Assembly: GCA_964035545.1 (NCBI GenBank)
Contig: OZ037773.1
Location: forward strand, 6,588,251 to 6,652,250
Source of the DNA: Bugula neritina
Taxonomy: Eukaryota > Bryozoa > Gymnolaemata > Cheilostomatida > Bugulidae
Length of the DNA: 64,000 nucleotides
Reading direction: 5' to 3'
The translations under genes and the position numbers were made by a program. The notes beneath the pieces are model-generated. The model searched no databases. It saw nothing but the letters and a program-made list of their open reading frames with translations, and had not been told where the DNA came from. Positions 13,836 through 25,992 of the stretch are shown here, one piece after another (within the stretch, counting starts at the first letter, position 1; the number at the start of each line of letters is the position of its first letter).

Positions 13836-14192
13836 CAGGGCTGTCCAACAGCTGGACCCAGGGCCAAATGTGGCTCCAGCCTACATTTATGTGGCCCTCA
13901 AAAACATAACAAATAAATTTATTTTGTACAGTAAACATGAGTTAAAGGGAAAAATCACGTTTTAAATGTCTTATTTGTATGCATGCTAATAAGCATGCAA
14001 CTTGCAGTAACTATTGAGACTTCATTTTGTAATTATTCGTAGGAGTTTGGAATAAAATATTTTGAAAATTACTAATGCTCTTGTCCCCACCCACCCCCCC
14101 CCCCCAGCTTGAACTAATGGTTATAATGTCACCCTCGCCACCAGAATATTCTCTTTCAGTGGTCCTCGCTCTGAAAAGGTTGGATACCCCTG
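13836..14192. mobile_element. Non-autonomous hAT-type element, 357 bp
   Basis: The ends are imperfect inverted repeats: CAGGGCTGTCCAAC on the left, and GTTGGATACCCCTG on the right (reverse complement CAGGGGTATCCAAC). They are bordered by 8-bp direct repeats, TTTTAGAG at 13,828-13,835 and TATTAGAG at 14,193-14,200, with one mismatch. The CAGGG ends and an 8-bp duplication are typical of hAT elements. There is no transposase; a C-tract lies at about 14,092-14,105. The small ORFs inside are not genes. Confidence 0.8.
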
Positions 14193-14767
14193 TATTAGAG
14201 TTTTTCAAATTTTGGATTGAAGTTAATAAGCTTATTATATCAGCAAAAAAAAAAAATTTCCTAAAGAAAATCAAACCGAACTGGCTTTAATGGAATTTGA
14301 CCTTTCATTTATTGCGGCACAACGCAATCATTAAAGCTATTCTTTCTTTATAATTTTATCCAATGAAACGGAGTCATTTATTCTTGGCATTTATGTTATT
14401 GTGTCATCAAAACTGCAAAAATGTTTCAACTACTATAATGAAAGGTTTTTCAATTGATATGAGCGTTGAGTAGACAATTCTAAGTTCTTCATTGAGCATA
14501 CTCTTGTAATATACAAATGATATTATATTGCTCAAAACAAAACTTGCTTTTCAAACAGAAATTATATTTATATGTAAAGTTTTTATCAGCAAATAAATGG
14601 TTTTTAGTCACATTTTTCAAATTTTAAATGCCTATCAGAATGTTATTTGATACTTCATAACTGCTTCTTTACTAGCTAAATGTTCACCCATCTATACTTC
14701 CCACATCCAGCTTTATGTATAAATATAGTTTAGTCTAAGCCACTCTATGATGGTAACGGGATCTATG

Positions 14768-14852
14768 AAATCCATTTATACCTACAGCTAACATATTTAG
14801 TACCTACAGCTAATATATTTATACCTACAGCTAATATATTTAGTACCTGCAG
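14768..14852. repeat. 22-bp tandem repeat (CCTACAGCTAATATATTTA)
   Basis: Three full copies and a partial one, slightly diverged. Confidence 0.85.
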
Positions 14853-15529
14853 GGTATAATATTGATGAAGTTATCTTGGTTGACTGACATCCAATGACTT
14901 GCAAGTGGGCTTATTTGTGAACAATCACGCTGCCGTATATTACGCTGCTAAAGCTGTGCGGCTGATGACTTATAAATCAATACACTGTATCAGATTCTCA
15001 CATTCTATTTATTTATATTCAACTCCAAACTCTTTGATTTTGTGCTTTTCTAGCGAATAGCAAGGGTAGTCTTTCTGAAACTCCGAGTCACATTACTGTT
15101 GTCACATGAGCACTGTTGTCACACCATCACTGTTGTCACATCATCGTCTGCAACTGGATATTGTAAGTTATATAAGTTATTTGATGAATTTTTTTAAGAA
15201 TTACTTTTCAACAACTTTTTTATGATTTAGTTTTTATTTTCCATGCAACTTACAATATTGAAATTATTTTGTATTGTAAAAATACGTGACTTATCATTTA
15301 AATAAAAAATTATGTTTCAATATATTCATTTGTTATTTAATTATTGCATCTGCATTCTGCAATCCTTAACCCTTAGACCTAAAATAGACATAGAAGACTA
15401 GGGTCTCAGGCCTAAAGTCATTAGGTTCGCATCTTACCAATTTTGTACATCAATAAACAGCCAATAGACAAAGCTCAACTGCTTCTAGAATTGTAGGCCA
15501 ACCTAGAAGAATATACCAACCGTATACAA

Positions 15530-15678
15530 CCATGTGTTATATACAGTTATATTATATATATAGTTTTATGTTACATAGTTTTATTTTATACAATTTTATG
15601 TTATATAGTTTCATGTTATACAGTTTTATGTTATACAGTTATACGTTATATACAGTCTTATGTTATATACTTATATTT
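15530..15678. repeat. ATACAGTTTTATGTT tandem repeat before PLD3 exon 1
   Basis: About ten degenerate copies ending directly at the acceptor (TTATATTTCAG) of the exon that carries the PLD3 start codon. The + strand frame through it is an artefact. Confidence 0.8.
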
Positions 15679-15736
15679 CAGAAGCTCAGATGCGTACAGA
15701 GTTTGATTGGTTACAGAAGTAAAAGGAACTATTAAA

Positions 15737-18700
15737 ATGATCAATAATGAGGTAACCTGTCCAGACACATTGCATATCTTTACTTAGCTAAAGGTTCTGG
15801 CTTGGAGTTTGAGATGTTCAAAGCGCCTCCCGTCTTTTATTTTAAATGCTATCACTTCACCATATTGCTTGCTGTTTCAAAACTTCTGAATTTATGTGAT
15901 TTCATTTTCTTGGCCATGAATTTTAAATACTGTATTCATCCTAATAGTATAAGAAAAGTCATAACCTAAAACCCTCGTCATAATTACATGGTTTGTTTTT
16001 TATAAATAACATTCTGCCAATATCTTGTTTTATATTATTATATTAATTATTTGACATTATAAATGCTATATTTGAGCTCCACCTTTCACTGATTAAAACT
16101 TTTATCAGTTAGGTTGTGCATGTAGATTGTCTATTACACCAGCTGGTGAACTCACACCATTTTTAGTTTATTGATTTTATAATATTGTAAGAATGAATGG
16201 CTCTCATGACATATTAAAGTTAAATTATTCAGTGATAAGTACGTGAGGTGTGATCATATACTGGAATATTAGCAAAAACAATTAATTACAATAATTATAG
16301 TTCTATAATTAGGTACAAAAATGATAAGCGCCAGTTTTTACCTATCTAGTGTTAATCTAGCGTTAAGTGCTTGATGAAAATTCAAAAAAGATCATTTCGT
16401 AACTATGATAACTATTCATCAGTTGAGATTTTGAGAAATATTTAAACGAAATTTTATCTGCTGTGAAAAATATTTGCTAAAATATGTTCTATAGTATAAA
16501 TAATTATTCATTTCTACTAATAAATTAAACAAAACATTATTCAAACTCTACAGGGAATCGTTTGCACTCATATTATTTTCATTTTGATTTATTCGGTAGC
16601 CACTGCTCTAGATGAATACAATTATAACAACTGTATCTCACATAAACCTGATGTTGCTAGGGAGTAGCAATAATTTATTCTGAATTACCGTATCTGCTTT
16701 GTATAGCAGGTCTTTCACTGGCTGATAACTTTTGTTTATATATAAAGATTTTTTATAGAATTCTTGCTCAGTTGTAGTACCACTTGTCAATTTTCTATAA
16801 TCAAGTTGTACCACACAGTTCAAACTGAGGCACTATGGAGAAATTTTTGTCACTAATAATTTCTAATGCACATGTGTCCATTTTTAATTTATACAATTGT
16901 TTATTATCTGAACAAATTAAAACTGATTTATCTCAACTGTTTGAAGGCAATATGCTGAAAGATATTGTGATTTACACGATGTCCGTAGGTGCGTAGAGTG
17001 CAAAAATTTACCAGATATTTTCAATATTTAAAACATATTTTGGAGCACTATTTTTGGTAACAATATCATTCTGCCATCTGAACTTCTATATTACTGCTGC
17101 CAGGTTGCATAACAGCCATTAGCCATTACACGTGTTCCCTTCAATACAGCTGAGGTGACCAGGTCATAGTATAGCCTCAAGTCCTCACCTTATTATGTAG
17201 ATAACAAGGGACGAGAGGTACCACCTCAACACAGAAGATGTGATGTACAATGAAGGGTGTGATGGTGGTACAGGAGACCAGAGTCTGTTGAGGTCTCCGT
17301 GGAACCAGACAAAGGCCGAGCATGTACTTCAAGAAGCTCAGGCTCATGAGGATAAACACAAGAAGACTGTCTGCAACAAGATACAAGGTAGTATAAGCCA
17401 ATGATGTTATGTTAACTTCATTTATAACAAAATTGTTTAACCTTCAACCTTATTGGTTTGTAGGTGTCTGATATGCTAGGGATATTATATATCAAATTAG
17501 TTATAAATGTTGTAAAGGCTGTGTTTTAGCTGTTTTATGACCTAAACTCAAAACCAGCTTGATAAACCTACACTTTCTAAACTAGTGTTCCCTGATTGTC
17601 TCAGAAAACTCGTATATTAAATGTCTTTGCGATACTTCATGTAACAGCAGGTTAAGCTGCGTCAAATTAAAAATATTCCCTCAGTTCTGTCATATTGCAA
17701 AGTCCGCTCGAAATGAAATGTCTGCGTCAATTCTGCTTGATGGTTTATTTTGACAGTCACACGTTTCTTTGATAAAAATAGTTTGAGAGTTTATTTTTCT
17801 ATTCAGTAATTTAATTTGGAGAATATCAGTCAGCTGATACATTTCCTTGACTTCCTTCTACGTTACGTCTCGAGTTGCAGCAGGAAATGAGCCGTCTGTG
17901 GTGTCAGATTATAATTGACATCAAGTGGTTTCAGATTGACTCGGTATTTAAGACAACCCGAATTAAGTATTTCTCAGTTAGACTTCGTAGTGTCATTGTC
18001 TAATACCTGTCTCTCTAGCATTTTATACACAAATTCTCTCACGTTGTGGTCCTACAGAGGTAGTCATATTCTTATCACACATTCCGTTGTTGGTAAATTA
18101 GAATTTAGATAAAAACCTAGAAAAATAGAGGTATAAAATACTACATACTTTATTGGTGCTGAAAGTAATTATTATTTATGTTTTACTAACTGTTTAAATA
18201 ATGTGCTGTTAATTATTAGATTTTCATACTATTGGATAACTAGATTACGTTGCAATTATTAGCATGTTGTCCACCAATGTTACGCACCTTTTTCATGCTA
18301 TAACTACAGTGTTTATTAGGGTTACATGTGATCTGGTTTTGTTATAATGCCTGCTAAAGTTATATATTTCATTTGTATCACTGTTTATATCTTGCATGAA
18401 TATTTGTTAGGCGCAGTTTTCCCAGTGATAGTCATGGGCATCATCTTGGGACTTGTGGTGATGCTGTTCATAATAAACAACTCTAGTGCCATAACAGCAG
18501 CAATAGATATTCCTATTCCATACAGCTGCAAGGATTCCTGCAGGTATTACAGGGCAGACAATTCCCATGTGTTTAAAAATTGTTCCAGTATCATTCGTTG
18601 AGTATTATAAAATAGAAGCAATAGTTTGCTAAAGCTTTGCATTTTGGTTTTTATACAGTTTCGGAATTACTTTTGATTATTCAGCATTTAATGTTTCATT

Positions 18701-21700
18701 TTCATAGAGAAATGAATAATTTTTCTTACCTCATTTCCAAACTAGTGGGGAAAATCCAGAATTCACTTACTGTTAATTGCTTCATTCTGTCGCTTTACAT
18801 AAATTGACAGTGCAGCCGGTACTTGATCGATGTGTCATACCATTGTATAAACTGACACCTGTTTGCAGTGTGTCATTGGTGGAGAGTATCCCAGAAAACC
18901 TGACATATCCAGCAGGTGCCCCAACTCACAGCTCAACCTACTCGGCATGGAAAGATCTCATCTCATTGGCTAATCAATCTATAGAAATAGCATCCATGTA
19001 TTGGACGATGAGGAATAAGGAGACTGGAACCACATCACCTACAGCGCAGCAGGTACTAAATGACTTATAAATGTTTGTTATTTCATCATAATACTCATAT
19101 GTAGGTTCAAAGACCCCCCCCCTCTAATCTACTCCGGTCATTTACTATATGCAAAAGTAATCAGTATTTTAGCATGTGTTTTCTCTACTGAACATTTATT
19201 ATGGTTGATGAAATTTAGACTAATTATCAAATCTGTTTTCATAAAACTTATATTGTGGCAAGAAATGCAGGGTGCCTCCATATATGACATCACCTGCCAG
19301 TCTAGGGCATGTTGTCATCATACACCTGTCCAGGGCACTGTCATCCTGTGTCACTCTAGAGCAGAATAGTGTCATCTGTGGCATTGTTTGCAAAGTGCTC
19401 TAAGTTCCTTTAAACTTTTAGTGCCAGCAAAAATTTGTTACGGTTCATATTTAGGTGCTGTATTTAAAATATGTGGATGCAAACAATGCATCTAGTCTTT
19501 TAGTTATTACTTTGAGATTGTAAATTGATGGGCTGATTTTATTGTTTTATTTTGCTAAATCAGGGAAAAAATGTTTTAATAATTGTAAACTTTTCTTTGT
19601 TCCACAGTAAACCCTCTGCAAGCATTCTTTTAGATTCTGCTAGAAATTATTTATTTTTATACATAATAAAGTATACAAACACACACACGCACGCACACAC
19701 ATACGCACACACACACAACACACGCACACACACACAACACACACACACACAACACACGCACACAAATATTATTCACCTGTGTTCTTACCTGCTACCTTCT
19801 GTTATTCAGGGGGAGGAAATATTTCAATATATCAAGTTAGCCTTAGGTCGCGGTGTCAAGGTCAGGATAGTGCAAGATTCCGAGCAAGAGGAGACGAAAT
19901 TACTGGCTAAACTGGGTGAATATACTTGTCATTAGCTTGTAACTATCTGTCTAGCATAAAAAAGCTTTGAAATTCTTATTTCGCGCTATTGGGAGTTGCC
20001 TCCTTTAATGGAATAGGCCATGGAAAATACAGACTTCAATAACTTGCTGGCACCAAGATTTATTCAGTTCTCGTCCAACCAGCTTCAATCATTCATGACT
20101 TGAAGCTGTGGGATGGCAAGCATAGGTTACTTTTTCAGTGACAATAAAATGTTTGCATTGTGATTTTCTTTGTCTCTAAAGCCTGAGCTTTTTTGTTATT
20201 TTCTCAGGGGCTGACGTGAGGACCCTCAACGTTTCTCGTCTGCTCGGCGCTGGAATTCTGCACACCAAGTTCATCATAGCGGATAACCAGAGTTTCTACG
20301 TTGGCTCTGCCAACATGGACTGGCGCTCTCTCACACAGGCTCGTAATATTATCTAAATATTTTTGTCATCAAGTTTAACCAATCGCATCAATGTGTGGGT
20401 CACAGTGAATCTGGTTCTATTAATAGAGTTAGAAAAGTTTCAAGTGTAGCTAATATGTTTACATAGTATTAGAATTTAATTCAAATTTGGGTATCAAGTC
20501 ATGCCAGGTAAACACTAGAAGTATAAAGTGCTTTTATTGGTAGCAAGCTGGTATCACTGGGTGGACAACTTCCATATGTGTCTACTCTGTATTCCAGGTC
20601 AAAGAATTGGGTGTTCATGTAGACCGATGTAGCTGCCCTATAGTTGACGACATTTATAAAATATTTGAAATCTATTGGCTGTTGGCGAAAGACAACAACT
20701 CCACTATTCCAACTCCTTGGCCTCAGTACCTTGATACGTATTATAATATCTCAAACCCTCTTGACATGGACCTTGGGCTTAACGAATCAGCTAATGTATT
20801 TCTTTCCGTAAGTTTGTTGCTTGTATCATTCGTAGAACCAAATTTTAAAATCTACTTTCATTAAAATAAAGGCTTGATTATAAGTATGCTACAAAGTTGG
20901 TAGAAACATACTATGTAATGCATTCATAAGTATATTTTTACTGTATGAAGTGCAGTTGTTGTTAACATACAGTAGCTTAGTCTCAGTTCCTTATTACTAT
21001 AGTAGCCTAGGTTTTCAGCTATTATAGCTACTGTTGCATGTAATATCTTAAGCATGAATGGACATAAGTGAATGTGATTGCACACATGCTTCTTATTGAA
21101 GCTGGTCATCACTCTTTTCTCTATTTGTAATTGATTGAGCTGATATACACTTGCGTTTGATTGGTTGAGCTGGTATACACTTGCGTTTGATTGGTTGAAT
21201 GATTTCTCACTTGTGATTGGTCGAGCACTTGTTGGTGATTGGCTGTGGTATTGTAGAGCTCGCCTGCCGATTTCTGCACAACCTCTAGAACTGTAGATCT
21301 CAATGCAATACTACAAATAATGGACGACGCGGAGGAGTTTGTACACGTGGCCGTGATGGACTTCTTCCCAACTACTCTGTACATGCACCCCGCCAACTCC
21401 AATATGTATGTTTTTATTGGATCTATATCGCTTTATGAGGAATTTGGTCAAACTTATAATAAATAATCTCAACTAGGGCTAAGCAACAAATCAAACCCAA
21501 TACGTCTGTGATGTATACACCCCTGGCCTAAAGGTTATTATAGATGTAATATTTGCGGGAATCATTTGAATATTCTGAAATATTCTACGGGGATGGGTGT
21601 CATATGATGATATTGTTGAGGTCTTGCCATTTAAAGCAGGATTTTTGCGTGTGAAACCATATGCGATGAGTGAGGGAGTTACCTGCCCTACACAATACGT

Positions 21701-23790
21701 TGACAGCGGCAGCGAAACTGGAGTGGCCAATAGTATTTGCCAATGGCTTTGCTGCCTTATGTTATCTCATTTTTCAATCTCACTCACAGTGCTTAATAAC
21801 CCATGATAGATTCAAATAAAAATGCAAATTAAAGGCCAGAAATGAAGTCACTGAATATTACTCATATTGCAAGAGCTTTTTGGCAGTATTTATTCAGTAT
21901 GTTGGCCACCATAAATCTGCACAAAACAGCCATAAAGTTTTTTACTAGCAATTTGTATGGAATTTTGCTTCATGTAGCCAGACTTTTACAGTGGCAATTG
22001 AAAATAAAGTTGCCATTTGCCAGCTGGTAACTTTCAGTATGCATGCACACTTCACTACAATAATTATTACATGTAGTTAGAGGTTGTGTGCACTTTGTTG
22101 CTATACTAATTATTACATAAGGTTGGTTTTAAGGAAGTATGTTTCTGTATAAATTGTGAGTTACATCTCACTGTGCAAAAGCTGTATTATTGTTTACTAT
22201 ATCACAATATAATGTTCATTACTATATTTCACTAGCAACAAATGTGAAAAGCCGAAACCAAGGCCGTGAGTGGCTGTTGTACGAGCCTGCATTGTTGTGT
22301 GCAGTATGAGAGTTATCTTTCCTATTGTTGTTTCTCTGTATACCGTTACTAGCTGCTCTTCTTTGCATAAACATATTTTGTACAGGCATGACGTTGCTAT
22401 GCATTGTAATTTTATTGCTATGTTTGATATTTGTACTTCTTGTGATCATCTTTTCTGTCCACTTGTTGAGTTCTCATGACGTTCTGCACCAGCTGGAGGT
22501 TGTCCTTCTTTCTATGCAAGGTTCAGAGTTGGTATTTATTGTAAAGTTTACTTTTAGCAACAGTTTTATACCTTCCAGCACCTTTACTCCTGGTTTGTTC
22601 TTTCAGTGTTCTCAACATAGCATTTCATGTGTCAATAAAGTTGCCATTTAGTAGAATGTCGTTGTGGGCTACTCACTTTTCTCATGATCAAAGAGTGGTG
22701 GAGACTCAAATCTTGCTAATTGGTAGTTTTAAGTGAAAATTGATTCCCTGTCTTCATGTTGGCTATAAGTTTAATTTAATTTTATTTATATTTAAGTAAA
22801 TTTCATTTAAATATAATTTTTTTTAGCATTTGGTTTATTTAATTAATTTAATTTAGTATAAACTTTGTTATTTGGATTTAATAAGTTTAATTGGTCTGCT
22901 GCAGATTTCATTCAATTGGTCTGCTGCAGATTCTGGCCTGATATTGACAATAAGATGAGGCAGATTGCCTTTGAAAGAAACATCCAGGTGCGACTCCTAG
23001 CGTCGTATTGGAATCATACGGACCCTGTCATGTTGAACTACCTACAGTCTCTCAAAGTGTTCAGTAGTAACATTGACGTGGTGAGTCATATCTCTCTTTT
23101 ATCTTTTTATCTTCAACTTATTATCACTGCGTTTCTATTACTTAGCATTATGTGAATTGATGCTCATACAGTGAATTTAGGGTTGTGGTTTCATTTGATG
23201 CAACTGTTTCTAAACACCAATGAAATTCCCATTCGCATAATATGCATAATGCGAAGCTGGGAGATGTAGTGATTGTCATTATCCTAACTATCTATCAATA
23301 AAGATAAATATTTTTATTAACAGGAGTAAAGATAAGTTAAGATGTATTGTTGAAATTTTTGCTGTTGAGTCATCTTAGCATCAGCTTACTGCTTAGTCAC
23401 CCTTGATTATCTATGGACATTATTTTTTACTGATTCATGATGCCCTCACAGTTATCGTATTGTGTTTTATAGAAAGTGTTTGTGGTGCCCACATATGGTG
23501 ATCAGGCAGAAATACCATTCAGCAGAGTCAACCACAACAAATACATGGTTACTGACAGGGTGGCATATATAGGTGGGTGTGTCTATCTGATATATGTAGG
23601 TGGGTGTGTCTATCTGACATATAGGTGGGTGTGTCTATCTGATATATATGGGTGTGTCTACCGGATATATATAGGTGGGTGTGTCTATCTGATATATGTA
23701 GGTGGGTGTGTCTATCTGATATATATAGGTGGGTGTTCTATCTGACATATCGGTGGGTGTGTCTACCGGATATATAGGTGGGTGTGTCTA

Positions 23791-23831
<41 letters not shown>

Positions 23832-24344
23832 TGGGTGTGTTTATCTGATATATATGTGGGTGTGTCTACCGGATATACAGGTGGGTGTGTTTATCTGATA
23901 TATATATAGGTGGGTGTGTCTATCTGGTATATAGGTGGGTGTGTCTACCGGATATATGTAGGTCACATAGACATCGATGGCTAAATCATGCAAAATGTTG
24001 ATCGGGTGAAATTTTGACATTCATAAAGAATAAATCTAATTTTACTTCACTTTTCTCATATTCAAGTTCGTTTCACATTCAACCAATCACAGACTGACTA
24101 TGTTAAAATTAACCAATAGCATGTCATTTTAGGAACTTCAAACTGGTCTGGAGATTATTTCCTCAACACTGCTGGTGTGGGGATGATATTCAACCAATCA
24201 GATTCAAGCTCACAAACTGATATTAGGCATCAGTTAAATGACGTATTTATGAGAGACTGGGACTCAGAATACAGTAACGACGTTAACGGTCTGTACAGCG
24301 CCTTCAACGGGTTGCAGCCAGAAGTTTCCACCCAACCAGTATAA
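15737..24344 (+). CDS. PLD3: PLD3/PLD4-type 5' exonuclease (phospholipase D family), 11 coding exons
   Basis: Type II membrane protein of the endolysosome; vertebrate PLD3 and PLD4 are 5' exonucleases for single-stranded nucleic acid. Coding exons: 15737-15751, 17201-17387, 18411-18543, 18869-19052, 19810-19915, 20208-20338, 20598-20807, 21257-21405, 22930-23080, 23473-23572, 24133-24344; all phases agree, giving 525 residues (human PLD3 490). After a cytoplasmic tail of about 67 residues comes one membrane segment (about 69-90), then a luminal part opening [10 protein letters not shown]. The first HxKxxxxD motif is H227-K229-D234 (HTKFIIAD, then [12 protein letters not shown]) and the second H443-K445-D450 (HNKYMVTD, then [10 protein letters not shown]). 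Both are intact, so it should be active. The first exon contributes only MINNE; an in-frame stop upstream supports this start. Intron 6 (after 20,338) seems to use a GC donor. AATAAA at 25,257. Confidence 0.93.
19676..19768. repeat. (CA)n microsatellite in PLD3 intron 4
   Basis: CA-rich run with CG and AA interruptions, ending about 40 bases before the acceptor at 19,809. Confidence 0.95.
21120..21245. repeat. Roughly 36-bp tandem repeat before a PLD3 acceptor
   Basis: Three to four degenerate copies of TGATTGGTTGAGCTGG... TACACTTGCG lie immediately upstream of the acceptor at 21,256. Confidence 0.8.
22889..22932 (+). repeat. Duplicated 3' splice site of a PLD3 exon
   Basis: The 19-base acceptor segment AATTGGTCTGCTGCAGATT occurs at 22,889-22,907 and again at 22,914-22,932. 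The downstream copy is the one that keeps the frame (exon from 22,930, AT|A TTC TGG CCT). Use of the upstream copy would add 25 bases and lead to an early stop. Confidence 0.85.
23573..23965 (+). repeat. GTGGGTGTGTCTATCTGATATA minisatellite at a PLD3 donor
   Basis: About 15 copies of a unit of 21-27 bases begin exactly at the 5' splice site after the second HKD exon (ATATATAG|GTGGGTG). Each unit repeats TATAGGTGGGTGTG, so copies of the authentic donor recur through the first 390 bases of the intron. One expanded TA run lies at about 23,800-23,828. The frame stays open through several copies (GGCVYLIYV repeats), which is not a real protein segment. Confidence 0.92.
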
Positions 24345-25992
24345 CCATCTCTAATCAATAGTCTTAGCTATTTCCTTGTAGTGTCAGCCATTTCTATTCG
24401 AATGAAAGTTTCAGCAAGATTTTTAATCTTTGATGATTTATCCTATGCATATAGGTTTTACCCAGGAGGTATATATTTTGTATACGCAAATGTGTAACAG
24501 CCATCAGTTTATACTAGTATTATTTCAATGTAACAGTGCAAGCCCAGTTTACTGCAAGTTTTTATTCTAAATGTAATGAACTTTGAACATAGATATTGTT
24601 AGTTCCCAGAATGCAATGTGTTTCAGTTATGTGTTGAAATGTTCATTTGTTTCTGTGTGAAGTTGCAATACCACTATCATATCAGTGCCAGATTCATCTT
24701 ATCTGATGACATCCTTCATGATAGCAATGATAAGCTTTGATAAGCTTCTTGATATTTGACTGATTTAGACTGCAAGTATGTGAGATTACCTTTTACACTG
24801 TATAGATTGTGGGTTTCCCCTTTCATATCTTTATCACACATTTATCAGATACTTATATTTATAAGTTATCAGTTTGATTATAGATATCCATTGTTTCTAA
24901 TACGATTGTTGTCACAATTTATTATATTTGCAAATTGTGTTTTGTCTTTTCTTTTTTGTGCCCTTTTTTACTCCAAAACTATTTGCATAAATACAATTAT
25001 CATAAAGTTTGCATTTTTTTTGGTTTCACAAAGTATATCATGGTCCTGTGTCCATACTGTAGTTATGATGTAGTCTTAGTGTAAGTTTTTGTCCTCGTTT
25101 TACTGCAAACTTTTTTAAAAGGAGACTGTGCAGGTTTTGATGCTTTAGTGTACTAAAATAACTCATTTTTCAACTCATTTAACTCACTGTTCAGAATATT
25201 TTATATCTTTTGTATTTCCTTGGTATATTTTTCAGCTTTGCAACTCAATGCTTATGAATAAATGTTATGTATTTTTCTAATTATTTTTCTCTTGTTTTGT
25301 AGTTGTTTTATTACAAAATATAGTTTTAAGCTTTTAGCAATGGTGCAGACCTTGTACTGGTTTGTAATTCAATCAGACATGCTTATACACGCTTATACAC
25401 ACTTATACGAAAGTACACAAGGTGACTCATAACCTGTCTTAAACATTTTTACTAAATTACCAATTATTGCAATGGTGGCTTTGCTTCATTTCTTGCTTTA
25501 AATAAATGAATATATTATGCATATTCCATCTTTCAGTTTGAAGGGGAGGTACATGAGAAATGCGAATAAAAACTCGATGCAAGCTTGAAAAAAATTTTGT
25601 TACTCCTTTGTAAAGGTTTCTTGAGTGCCATTAAGCAATACACATTTCATTTTTGCACCAAAACCTTGTAATTCGACAATGTGAAAAGTGGCTTACTGCT
25701 GAGCACCTATCCACTGAGCGTATATCCTTTCATGTATAGGCTTTGAAACAATTTAGATTCATGGATATCAACAAACTATGATATCATGTGAACCAAAATG
25801 TGTCCAACGCCTGTTCGCTTAGTTTAAACCTTGCAACATGATGTCTAATCTTATTCACTGCATTACTTTACCAACCAAAAAAAGAGAGGCTGTGTTGAGG
25901 AACGGAAACTATCTGCAAGGAAAAGTCAGCTGTCCAAAGATACGCAAATGAGTAAGAACAGGTGATTGATAACTCGACATGCAGACGTCAAC
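24345..25992. other. PLD3 3' UTR and intergenic DNA
   Basis: AATAAA occurs at 25,257 and again near 25,500. No further coding exon or repeat array is evident. Confidence 0.6.

Larger units (their letters stand above)
10073..15681. other. Intergenic region and possible PLD3 5' untranslated part
   Basis: No convincing coding exon. It holds the ZO 3' UTR to about 10.5 kb, inverted trinucleotide repeats (11.12-11.74 kb), a GTGTAAGT tandem repeat (12.83-13.01 kb), a hAT-type element (13.84-14.19 kb), a 22-bp repeat (14.78-14.85 kb), a repeat of TCACTGTTGTCACA (15.09-15.15 kb) and a GTTATATACAGTT repeat (15.53-15.68 kb). A stretch from about 15,051 to 15,161 lies between an acceptor-like TTTTCTAG and a donor-like GTAAGTTA and could be a non-coding 5' exon of the PLD3 gene; that is a guess. 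Confidence 0.6.

Noticed and set aside
17177..17401. Minus-strand 74-codon frame
   Set aside because: It is the shadow of the PLD3 exon 17,201-17,387, which joins in phase to exons on both sides.
21121..21402. Minus-strand 93-codon frame
   Set aside because: It is antisense to the PLD3 exon at 21,257-21,405 and the repeat before it.
22325..22651. 108-codon hydrophobic frame in a PLD3 intron
   Set aside because: No splice signals fit, it overlaps other open frames of similar length, and composition matches AT/T-rich intron.
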